Shown piece after piece: positions 21,145-32,212 of a stretch of DNA of 64,000 nt. Each line of letters begins with the position of its first letter. Within the stretch, counting starts at the first letter, position 1. The stretch is taken from positions 71,451,508 through 71,515,507 of the forward strand of contig OX359246.1 in NCBI GenBank assembly GCA_947179485.1, read 5' to 3'. The position numbers were made by a program, and so were the translations under genes. Below the pieces are notes generated by a model. It worked only from the letters and a program-made list of their open reading frames with translations. It searched no databases and had not been told where the DNA came from. This DNA is from Allacma fusca. Lineage: Eukaryota > Arthropoda > Collembola > Symphypleona > Sminthuridae.

Positions 21145-22325
21145 TAGGGAATGTCGATTGAAAATGCCCGCCAACGTGCCATATTTGTGGGCACATTGGG
21201 AAAATGCCCTCAATTTTCGGCAGGGCATTTTCGGCATTTTGGGCATATTCGACATTTTAAGTATTTTGAGCCGGGAATATTCTGCATTTCTGGTAGGTAA
21301 AACTCAGTAATACAATCGAGCCAAGAATTTCACTATTAAAACGAAATCCTATTAAAGGCGTACATGGCAATTTTGTTTAAATGTATTATACTTCGAAACT
21401 TGCTGTGTATCATACAGACACTTTGTATTGAAATATTGACGAATACAATTTTGTTGCATTTTGTATAAAGTTAATCAGAAGACTCGAGTGGCAAATACGT
21501 CATCAACAAATCCTCCCCATCAGAACTTTGATGTGTATAACTTTCATCCTCTGTAGCAGTTGCTCCGCCTCAAGCGTAAATGAAATTTCTCAAATTTTCT
21601 GAACAGTGCTTCGAGGTTGGCATAGTTTATTGCATTCAAAAATGTGAGTTTTGTCTAGTAGTAACAATGGTTAGACGTTTTAAAAACTACAACTTTTACA
21701 ATTGTCCACTGACCAGATTAATTTACCTGTGTGCTAAAACCGTCAAGTAATCGTTTTTAGAAACAGCATCTTGTGAGTCGCACAACTCAACAATGGAATG
21801 ACAAACGGATATGGGACATGTCCCAAAAAATCGGACATACATTCTAGATGTGCCTTTGGATATTTTCCCTGACCCAGGGTCAACCGTTTGACCTCTGAAA
21901 ATTATTTTCTGGATACAATTATCAAAACATCTTGCATTTGCTATACCTTTCCAACGGATTGACGTATGGACATGCATCCTTTACAGATAACAATCAAACT
22001 CTATTTCCCTACCCTACTAAAAATCTTTCTTAAATATAAGCACTGCACATGCAAACAAAGTTTGGCCAAATCAGTGCAGTGCACGGATTTTTAGTTATAA
22101 CGATGTGAGCGGGGTAGTGTGCAGTAGTAGAAGCGACCCAAAACGTCTGGAATAGGTAATCGACCCGTAAATTTGAACTGAATATGCCCAGGAATGAAAA
22201 TGCCCGTGCCGAATATGCCCAAAATCTACGTATTTGCCCAAAGTTGAAAATGCCCAAAACGCCCTTGCATTTTGGGCAGGCATGATGCCCAATATGCCAT
22301 GGCATTTTCAAATCGACAATCCCTA
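21145..22325. mobile_element. TIR element, AAAATGCCC family, copy 1
   Basis: Ends TAGGGAATGTCGATTGAAAA and, reversed, TAGGGATTGTCGATTTGAAA. The arms are filled with AAAATGCCC/GGGCATTTT motifs. The same element lies inverted at 29749-30684. It contains a younger insert at about 21761-22085, flanked by TTTTTAG. No clear 8-bp target duplication remains, partly because the left flank is a TA run. Confidence 0.75.
21761..22085. mobile_element. Insert related to the 28437 repeat
   Basis: Compared with the copy at 29749-30684, this piece is extra. It is flanked by TTTTTAG on both sides. Its right end, AAATCAGTGCAGTGCACGGA, matches reversed the start of the repeat at 28437. No gene is visible. Confidence 0.6.
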
Positions 22326-22860
22326 ACTCATGAGTTTTGAGAGCAGCACTCGAGCTCACCTCGAACTCAGTGGCATGAGTGCGAGTGCCAAATTCGAGTT
22401 CCCTCAAGTTCAGAAATGCTCTCAATTTTTGAGTTCGAGGTCACATGAATCGCAGGTGCACTCATGTATGTGAGGGCGAGTTCTTTAACTCGAACTCAGG
22501 CACTCAATCCGCAATTGAAATGCTATGCTCATGCCGCTATTTCATGAATCTTATTCTTCCACGTGCTTTTCTTTGACTTAACAAAGACCATAGTTCATCA
22601 AGCTCTCAACATAATCTCATCATATAACAATGGGTGGACACAGCATACGTGGCTGGTTGCCATGCGTTACTATATGTACATGTCACATAAACATTATGAT
22701 ACATAAATAAACCCGTGTTGACATAAGAGTACGTGATTCTGACAAAGTGACGGTTTTATTTCTAGAATATCGAGGTTATCAAAAACCACAACATTAGCAT
22801 TACTTATAAAATTAGAAGCAACAATGAAAAGAAATAGAAAACAGTCGTTGCAGTTGACCC
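22326..22860. other. GAACTCGAG motif array and gap
   Basis: From 22326 to about 22520 the sequence is dense in ACTCGAACTC/GAGTTCGAG and CTCATGAG variants, like one arm of another motif-saturated element. No matching second arm was found. From 22520 to 22860 I see nothing specific; it is the region where the hAT transposase gene would have its promoter. Confidence 0.45.
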
Positions 22861-22864
22861 TTCC

Positions 22865-25842
22865 ATGAAAGTGCAAAAGAAAGGTCGGATTGAAGTTCCA
22901 GGTCAAAGCTGCGGGAAGACAGACCGGTCTGTCTCAAATTCCAAGATTTCGAATGCAACAACAACGGTAAAACCTTCTGTCTCGTTAGTGCAAACGAAGT
23001 TGAAATTATCAAAGCCGGTCACTAAAAAGTCCACCGAAGCTGACAAGCCAGCACAGCTTGCAATGATTAACTCTGAAAACTTGGAAGATTTTTTGAGTGA
23101 CGTTGATTCCGATGTACTCGAGAAACCTGATACACCAGAAGAGGAACCTCATTATTTTTATTCTAATTCAGCAAACCATCAAACATCGCAAAGAACAGAA
23201 ACGATTGAGAAATTGCCAGTATTTCAAATGCCTGTTGAGTATCAGAAGCACTTTGACTATATTAGTCATATTCGTGGAACACATAATAAGAAAGCAATAC
23301 TTTTGATGGATTGTAAACATTGTAATGCAACAAGTCAAAGTTCAAAATGTAATTCCTCGGTACGAGGAGCACCATTCTTTAACTTTCGCAGACACTTGGA
23401 GGTAAATTATTTTTTATTATGTACCCTTTTATGAATACAAGCCGGCTTGTCTATATGGAACATGGCAATATATATAGTAACTAAAATGTTTGGTTTTCAG
23501 AATAATCATTCTGATATTCTCCCCAACTTTAAAAAATCGTCTAATGTTGTTAACGTTGGGTCAACAAATCCTGCCCTGCATTTCAAGCCACAAAAATGGT
23601 CCAAACCAAATAATGATTCTGCTTATAAGAGAGACCATTTGAAGCAGCAACAACTCATCAACGATTTTATTGATTGCATCGCTATTGATATGCTACCCTT
23701 AGATTTTATTGAAAGGCCAACGTTTATCAAACTGGTTCGCAACTTGGATGGAAATATTCGCCTGGTCTCAACGCGGACGCTAGTACGCCGAATTACAGAA
23801 TCATATACGAAGGTAAAATCTAGAAAAAAGTAGATATATTTATCAACCTTGCTTAAATAATTGGAATACCTGGATATTATTTGGAATCAATTTATTTGAT
23901 GTATATTTTAATTATTTGTCAAAGTGGCTAGTTCGGTGTAGACGATAAACTATCGATAGGTGAATGTTGTAGTTTATAGGAAAATTCAGTCAAATGATGA
24001 AGTGTCAAGATTCTAAGACTGTACACATTATCCTGGACATGTGGACAGACCGTCAAAAAAGCTCTATGATTGGATTTAAATGACAATTTATCTCCTCCTG
24101 GAAACTACACAATATTTCGGTTGCATTCAGGCATTTTCCAACAAATCACACAGGGCTGCAAATACGAAAGATGCTAGAAAGTGTCATGCGTGACACATTT
24201 TCGATTGAGCGGCAGAATGTAACAGAAGAAACAAAAAGACAAACCGGTTTGTCTGCAGTTGTTTTACAATAAGCAAGTAATGACTTGTAAAATGTTTTAG
24301 GTTGGCTTCGTTGTTGGTGATAATGCAAGTAACGTAAAAGTTGCTTTCGATAAGTGTCATTTTGAACATAATATACATAGTTACGATCAAGTGGAAGTCG
24401 AGTTTAGCGATGCCGATGATGATGCTGACAGTGATTGGGAAGACTTTGACGATTTCTTCAATGAAAAAGACAATACCTGCAGTGAATCAGACACTGAACT
24501 TGACCGATGTCAACAAGAGCTTCAAACCTGGCTCAACCAACCTCTAATGAAGTTAACTTGCTTCTGTCATTTGATCTAACTGCTTCTGAAGGACGCCTGT
24601 AACTCCGTCCCTGGAATTATGTACATAATCGACAAAATAAAGCAGCTCAAAAAATTCTTCACCAAATCGCCCTACTGGTATGACAAATTAAAGAAAAAGG
24701 CCGGAAAGTCGTTCATCAAGGAAATACACGATGGAATACGGTGTATTATTGCATCCAGCGGTTATCAGACGTAATATTTGTTTGTACTAGCAATATTTAG
24801 ACAATCCGGATTGTCTTGGATATTAATGGTAAATAAGTATATTCCGTTATACATTTTCGTAGGTAAAGCTCCAGTTAGCTCTGAACGAAGTAATTTCAGA
24901 AACTAAATTAACGCCCCGTCCATGCAAGGTATCATTTTCTAAAGGTGATTTTGAAAAGCTGAGTGATGTATCCGAGCTTCTAGAGCCTGTAATGGAGGTT
25001 ACAAATCACTTACAGGGAGACAATGTAACATCATCTCTCGTCATTCCATTAATTACGTACTGTTATAATGGTAATCTATTATTTTTAACAATATATTATA
25101 AATAGCGAAAGCATAGCATTTATTACTGTTTATGTCTATCCAGATATTCAAAACGCCACAGTTGTAGATGAAGATGCAGCTCAACTTCAAAAAGCTTTGC
25201 TATTTTGTTTTCCAGAGCGATTCAAGTCAAACCACTTGAACACACCTGATCAAAGTCAAAACGTACGGTTAAGGAAGATTACGAGAGATGAAATATTTCA
25301 AAATAAAGCTCTAATATTGGCAACGTTATTAGATCCCAGATTCAAAACCCTGCCATTCAATAGTAAGTACAACAGGAGAGACAAGCCGGCTTGTCTATTT
25401 ACAATTTATACTAGCATTACATTGTTGACATTTTCTAGGTCATGCAATAAACTCTTCCTCCTGCTCGAAAAGCGTTGCGATAACTGCACTGGAAAACGAA
25501 TATTGCAAACAGAAAGGAGAGTTTATAGAGAAGCCCGGAACTGTTCCTTCTTCGGAATTATTTGACAAGTCAACTGAACCGATGCCAAAAACAAAAACGC
25601 TTTTCGATCAGCTCGTCGAAGCGAAGTCTAATGTAAGTCAAAGGGAAACTAATATTTCAAAGACGGAAATAGAGGTTTACTTGGAGCTTCCATATGAAGA
25701 TCACAAATCAGATCCTTTGATGTTCTGGGAAAAACATTCAGCGCAGTTCCCGGTACTTGCGTGTATGGCAAAAATTTATTTAGGATTTCCAGCGTCTTCA
25801 GGAAGTGTTGAAAGGCTTTTTAGCATCGCTGGAGCCTTGTAA
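22865..25842 (+). pseudogene. hAT-superfamily transposase, spliced, broken
   Basis: Exons follow the hAT order. A BED-type zinc finger (CKHC...HLE/NNH) spans the first splice. Then come ML-PLDFIERPTFIKLVRNLDG, LDMWTDRQ, VGDNASNVKVAF, TRWNTVYY, a central helical part with LLDPRFK, and the C-terminal dimerisation block SSGSVERLFSIAGAL. Introns seen: 23402-23500, 23813 to about 23978, 24219-24300, 24771-24862, 25071-25143, 25363-25438. It would cut and paste DNA with 8-bp target duplications. In-frame stops (TGA about 24080, TAA 24577, TAA 25840), a frame shift near 24725 and a poor phase at intron 2 make it inactive. Four introns carry the 18-bp palindrome. Confidence 0.85.
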
Positions 25843-27541
25843 CGTTCCCGCAGGAGCAGACTCAAGTGGTCAACAATTGCAAAACTTTTGTTTATACGTG
25901 ATTCCAGAATGATTGTACTATTCGGAAAGAATTACTAATTATGAATTAGTGGCTACAGGTGTAATAAATGTTAACATTTATTTTGGCATGGAAACTTTAT
26001 TTCTATAATGCATTGTTTTGTTTTTATTATTTTAGTACACTAATGGTTTTACGGTTTCGAGTAAGGCCTCCTCTTAGCATAATATAAATTATTTTATACT
26101 TTCGAAAGATCGAGACTACAAAAACGGCCGCATTAACAATGAATTCATTTTTTTAGCTATTTTGATAAATGTAAATACCATCAATGAGATCCAACGCCCC
26201 ACAATTATTCAGACAATCCGGATTGTCTTGTGACAACACCTTAATATTTATTTCATATTGGCACGAAAATAAATAAGTGGATCTTCATGTTGTTCTTCCA
26301 TATTCAGAACTACATAAAACCACTCTATCGGCGCATCTTTCGGCCATCGACCTTTTTTATTAAACCACTTCAAGGCTCTTCTGAACCCTTGGTAAATTTT
26401 TGAATCATAGTTTTCTGGTCTGTTCATGTAGGTTTTTAGGCTTCCCTTTTCATTGTCGTACGGACATTCCCAACCGAGATGCCCCAGTCCCAAGCAGCAT
26501 CTACAAACTATTTTCGTCATGTGTTCAATGATAAATTTGTCATCATTGACAAGTGCAAGAAGTCTTGTTTTTTGTTTTGTAGCGTACGGGAATTGAATAA
26601 CTGTTTCAAGTAACTGCTCAGTAGATATAGTTGATACAGACATTTTAGATAACTTTTCCATTTCGGGAGCGCCCAATATATGAGTAGGGTTTTCATCATA
26701 AATTCGGGCTAATTCTTTGCGCCATTCATGCAGTCTTCGAAATGTAGCAACCTCCTCAGGCTTGAATAATTTTACCGTCTTTGAAAGCATTTGACTAGCC
26801 GGTGGATATTTTTGCTGTCGGAATGTCTGTTTTAGTTTTGTTTTGGTGATATTGAATGCAGTTTCAAGGCCAGCATCTAAAATCTGACGCAATTCAACAA
26901 TGGTTAATTACACCTGAACTAGACAATCCGGATTGTCTAAGTACACATTTTAATTAGTCAATTTGACATACTTTCTGTTTGAGAATTAAAAACAACTCTA
27001 ACAAGAAGTGGACATCATTAGCCGCGTATTGAGCTATCTTTCCTAACGGTCTGACACGAAAGTCCGCCAATTGTGCTGTCTTGTCAATTTTAACTTTCCA
27101 AAACCTGAAAACTGATTCTGTCAGTTTTTTAAATGAAATTGGCTCGTTTTTTTCCCATTCAGCACGAATATCCTCGTCGGTAATCTCGTAAGCATTTAAC
27201 TTGGATTTTTCCTTTCTATTCCGCCGTTCTTGGATGTGTTCTCGAAAAGATAGCTTCATTGTTTCAAAACAGACTTCGGGGTGTTCTTCCTTCCACACTA
27301 CATACATGTCCTGAATATCAATTACACAAGTAAGAAATGCCTGGTAGTTGGATTGTGTCATTAAGACGTCATTAAAAATTCCACACATGATTTTGAGTAT
27401 GTTAGTGCTCTCAATTATCTTAGGCACTAAGTCTTTCATAATCAATGGACGGGTTTGGAATGGATCAATGATGTAGTTGAAGTTCTTGGTGGTCACTTGA
27501 ATAAGAGCAATTAAGCCTGCAACAGACAAACCGGTTTGTCT
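22917..27541. repeat. Eight dispersed 18-bp palindromes AGACANNCCGGNNTGTCT
   Basis: Sites: 22917-22934 (GA type, in transposase exon 1), 23435-23452 (AG, intron, one arm mismatch), 24237-24254 (AA, intron), 24799-24816 (AT, intron), 25379-25396 (AG, intron), 26211-26228 (AT, between the two 3' ends), 26921-26938 (AT, exonuclease intron), 27524-27541 (AA, exonuclease intron). The two letters name positions 6-7. Whenever these change, the opposite arm changes to match. Spacing is 518-832 bp. None was noticed elsewhere in the window. Confidence 0.93.
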
Positions 27542-29633
27542 CAGTTATTACTATGCACATTGATGTACATATTTGTAAATGTTAATGAATCTTTTTTTAT
27601 AAATTGGGTTACCATTGTATGATTTCATAATCCATTGCAACGACGTCTTGACGACAAATATCCTCCAACATGTCACTACAATTTTCTGGACGGCCAATAA
27701 CAATATATGGAGTTTCCCTATTCTCTTCCAAAATATTTCCTGGTATATCATGAACTTGAGGAAGGGTGCTTGAATTTATTCGCATCTTCACATCTGCAGT
27801 AGGAATAGGCAATAATTTATGTAGTGTTCTAAAGTTCAGACAAGGTTGGTCACAACAATATCGTGAAAGATAAATATGAAAACCTGTCCAAGCACGTATG
27901 TACACACACGTGTTCCCAAGTGGAGCATGGAATTGAGGCAATGTCTTTCTTCAACTTTTGCAGGGATTCTGTAGAGCACAAAAAGGTTCCGTTCCTTCTT
28001 TTATTTGCATTGGGTGGCAAAATCAACGGTGTCAGCGGAAAGTGATATGTTACTGGTTACTGCGTGTATCGTGGACATTACCCCCTTAATTTCTATAAAT
28101 TATTAATATGTATCGCACTTATAGATAGCTAAAATTACTACTAACTGTACGTATAAGGGGTTACATTCAAAACTGCAATTATGGGTGAAGTAATTATGTA
28201 TAATAAATTAAAATTTCTTTAGTTCTCATGACGGATTTTACGCAGCAGAAAACTATTGATTTGCAAGTCATGCGGCATAATGAAACGCAGAGTACTGTCG
28301 CCAAATTTGGAGTATTTTCCCATTATTCAAACGCTTACAATTACAATGTCTATCAATATTTTTGTCTCATAATACGCACTAACAACTGGAACGCATCTTC
28401 AGGTTGCCTCACCTCTCCTTTTAAGAAAAATCCGTGCACTGCACTGATTTGAGCAAACTTCGTTTGCATGTGCAGGAAAGTGAAACTTGTATAATAAGAT
28501 TTATAGTAAGGCAGGAAAATAGATTTGGATTGTTATCGTTAAAGATAGTATGTCAATCCGGTGGAAATATATAGCAAATGCAAGAATTTTTTGATAATAG
28601 TATCTAGAAAATAATTTTTTTATGTCAAACGTTTGACCCCAGGTCGCTGAATTTATCAAAAGGCAGAACTAGATTGTATGGTCGATATTTTGGTAAAGGT
28701 CACATGTCCGTACGTCAATCCGTTGTAAAGATATGGCTACCACAAGATTTTGTAGTGACGGACGGACGGACGGACGGCATACACTCGTGCATAAGAAAGT
28801 TTCACTTTCTAAAAATCATCACTCCGCGATTATTGAAAGCTGTCGCGTAGGGGGCGTCAACAACGGTCATCTCTCCTTACTCCCTATATTGTATTATGGT
28901 TCATTTCAAAAATTCCCGTTACATTAAAAAAGTAAAGACGATTTTTTTTTTTAAATTAATAATTTTTTTAAAAATAGTGTTGTTAGTACAGACTTGTATG
29001 TGTCCAAACAATTTATTGAAATCGGTGGAACAGTACTGGGGAAAGCAAAGACTTTATTCCTTTAATTTTTTTTAACTTACGAACGCGTGGACCGATTTCA
29101 ACCAATAACTACAACATCTGAGGAAGTGGCCTAAAGAATCATAAAACGTTTAAACATTATTGGTGGAGTAATTTCGGAGGAAAATTGTGATGGGATTTTA
29201 TTTTTTTGAGCAAGAACAAGCGGAACGATTTCAACGAATAACGACGTCGTACGAATTCTCGACTTAAACAATGTTAGCCCAAATTTTCAACGAAGTTTCG
29301 GAGGAAAACTTAAAGATGTACAGACCCACGGATAACACAATTTTCTAAGGGTGCTGACGCGGCCCTAAAAATTGCTTCTTAAAATCTCATATTATAGACA
29401 TAGACTGACGTTGGTACATAAACACGTCCATACATACTTCATACTCCCATTTAACTCCCATTAACATACTCCCACGTTAATTTCAATATGTCGGCTCATT
29501 CCGTTCTGGTACAGCTTTATCTAATGAGAAAGTATTTGCCACTTGAGAAACCGCATCTCGAAACTCGTCTTCATCATTAAAAATGACAGTCCAGACGGAG
29601 GCTCGAGGTAGAGGAAAGGATAAATAATTTGAT
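26248..29633 (-). pseudogene. Rrp6/RNase D-like 3'-5' exonuclease with HRDC and zinc knuckle
   Basis: Exons in gene order: 29515-29633, 27884-27968, 27613-27828, 26972-27516, 26248-26883. The DEDDy set is present: AMDYE (motif I), NILKIM..IFND (motif II) and YAANDVHFLL (motif III, Tyr and Asp). An HRDC-like helical region follows (FRRLHEWRKELAR), then a perfect CCHC knuckle (C-x2-C-x4-H-x4-C in CRCCLGLGHLGWEC). Such enzymes trim RNA from the 3' end. The splice 26972/26883 is in phase, but 27613 to 27516 does not fit by one base and exon 1 has lost its donor, so this copy is probably inactive or needs another small exon. A repeat insert occupies 28437 to about 29490. It is convergent with the hAT gene and shares its palindromes. 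Confidence 0.68.
28437..29490. mobile_element. Insert inside the exonuclease gene
   Basis: It starts at TCCGTGCACTGCACTGATTTG, matching reversed the insert end at 22085. It includes an ACGG microsatellite (about 28758-28777) and phrases such as GGACCGATTTCAA that recur in other non-autonomous elements here (42300, 47430). No coding region is recognised, and the right boundary is approximate. Confidence 0.5.
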
Positions 29634-29748
29634 CTGCAAAATTGAAGGAAAACTCACGAGGCAGTTATTATATTGCGTCCTGTAACAGAAAATTACTAAA
29701 ATTTATTCGATTAACAAGAAATCCATTTGACAATCCATTGACCATGTC

Positions 29749-30684
29749 TAGGGATTGTCGATTTGAAAATGCCATGGGCATATTTGGCATTTTGGGCATA
29801 TTCAACTCAAATTTTCCGGCCGATTACCTTTTCCAGACGTTATTGGTCGCTGCTGCTACTTGCAATCGCTACTACTGCAAACTGCACTGCACACATTGTT
29901 ATATATAACTAAAAACGATTACGCGGCGTTTTTAACATACAGGTAAATAAATCTGGTTAGTAGACAATTGTAGCAGTTTTGAAACATCTAACCATTGTTG
30001 CTAATTGATGGGTGGTTAAACAGTTCAACATTGAAATTGTTCCCGAATTATTTTTAATTTAGTAGTCAAACATAACTCACATTTTGGAATGCAATAAACT
30101 CTGCCAACCTCGAAGCACTTGTTAGAAATAGTTGATATGAGAAATTTTATTTACGCCGATATTGTTTCAGCCGAACGCTGAGCAACGGCTGCAGAGGTTG
30201 AAAGTTACACAAATAAAAGTTCTGATGGGGAGGATTTTTTTGAGGACGCATTTATCATTGAAGACCCGTACACGTGCGAAGAACTAGAGCATTCTGATTA
30301 ATGTTATGCAAAATGCAACAGTATTGCATTCGTCAATTCAATATAAGACGATTTTACGACACACATGAAGTATCTTTTGAAATAAAATACATTTGAGCAA
30401 AATTGACATGTAAGCCTTTTTTATTGAAATTTGAACATTTTATTTTAATAGTGAATAGTGGCTTTTTTGTCTTAACTGTATTGCTGAGTTTTGTCTACAA
30501 AAAATAATAAATATTCCCTACTGAAAATGCCCACAATGCAGAATATGCCCAGTCGAAAATGCCCAATTTAGGGCATTTTCCCAATGTGCCAACGTGCTCA
30601 AAAATATGGCACGTTTTCGGGCATTTTGGGCATATTCAGCTTGGCGGGCATATATACGAGGGCATTTTCAATCGACATTCCCTA
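29749..30684. mobile_element. TIR element, AAAATGCCC family, copy 2 (inverted)
   Basis: Ends TAGGGATTGTCGATTTGAAA and, reversed, TAGGGAATGTCGATTGAAAA; the inverted relative of 21145-22325 without its internal insert. The interior shares the CCAACCTCGAAGCACT and GAAATTT(C/T)ATTTACG segments. The flank after it (AGTATGATAAAAGACTA) also occurs at 20680, so older rearrangement has shuffled this neighbourhood. Confidence 0.75.
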
Positions 30685-32212
30685 AGTATGATAAAAGACT
30701 ACATGTATATGTATATATCAAATCTCAGCTTTCATTTCATACGTTTATGTAAAACATTCATTCCTTGTATGACAACGTTTATGTTGTAATTATGTGAGGG
30801 CGTGTATACTAATATTATTTTTTATTGAGACCATGCTGGGCTTTGAATGTTTTTTTGCACATTAATTTGTTACAATTAGGAAATGCAAGACTACATATAC
30901 ATACATACGTATACAGACATGTTCAGAAAGGCAAATATCTAGCTGGACATGAACAGAATTACATGGAGGAATTTACATTAGGTGGGATGTTCAGGGTGCC
31001 AAAAACGATGTTTTCCCTAGCCCGCATAAGGGATCAACTGACAGAAAGTATTTCCCTACCAAATAAGGTTAACCAATCTAAAATTCCTTGCATAAAAATT
31101 TTCCCAAAAATACACCAACAAATTTGAAAGTCTCTGTCATAAAAATGTCGACGAATTTAAAAATCCCTCTTCGCAAGCAAGAATTTCTTCCCTTTGAGAT
31201 TTCCCCGACCAGAAATATTTTTCACCTGAGAAGAATCTTCCCGTCATCCCACAAAAATCCGACCCCTGTGTAATTCAACACGTGTTTACTTCGACAAAGA
31301 ATGTTTTCACGAAAATCTTTTAACGCTCAATTGTACGAAACGCTATGAACTTTCCAGAGATCAACGTGATAGATCAATGTGCTGAAATCGAAAGAAATTA
31401 GCTTCAAGCAAGGTTGGTAGGAATTCAGATTAAAGATTGACACAGAAATACCGGAAGATAGAAGAATTTCTTAGCACTCCAAATTTTCATGGCATATCCG
31501 GCCATTGCAAAAATATTTCCAAGCACTGGGCTTGTAACGAATTTCATTGGGTTTCGTTTGATTCTATATGAAATTCCAAGTCAAGTAGTGATGTTGCATA
31601 ACCCAAGAACTTGAGGAAGGTTTCTTTATTATTCCAGAGCGTTTTCCTAATATCAAGTTTATAGAAAAAACAACTATTATCGTTTATAATATAATCGCTA
31701 CAAAAATATATAAAATCTTGTCCAGCTTAAATTATATAGTTTTGTTTTTGTAGCTACGAGTCACCAACATTGCGCCTTGCGACAACAGGAATAACTATTA
31801 GATTCGGTAAATGATAATGACACTTAAGAGGTTAGCTTAACGGGTTGCACAGTGCGATTATTTAAGATAAATAGAAATAATTTGACCAATTAACCTGTAA
31901 TGTAACAATTTTGACTGGAGCTAGTGAAACATGAGTTATATTTTGTGCAAGTTTTAATAGTATGTACTTACATGTGTTTCAAACCACTATACTATCAGAT
32001 TAAATCAGATATTTCACAACACGAGCGTAGTTAAATTATTGCCAAAACGTCATTATTTCGATGAAATGAAAATACAAGATGGGGGTAGAAATCTACTGTG
32101 TGATTACTGACCGACAGGAAATGATGTCGACTTAAAAGAGAGGCTTTAAAGCAGCTGCGCAGTGATGATTCAGGAACTTTGCATGATTTAAAAAGAACGT
32201 GTGACAAGTGTA

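Noticed and set aside
22823-22864. Upstream ATG as start of the hAT transposase
   Set aside because: That frame stops at TGA 22862-22864; the start at 22865 leads into the conserved exon.
24600-24620. CCGTCCCTGGAATTATG as an end of the CAGGGACGGG element
   Set aside because: It encodes the conserved transposase frame there and has no partner end; the similarity is accidental.
22917-27541. Palindromes as p53-type or Grainyhead-type binding sites
   Set aside because: The AG variant resembles p53 half-sites and the AA variant AACCGGTT, but the AT and GA variants do not fit either, so a single known factor does not explain the set.
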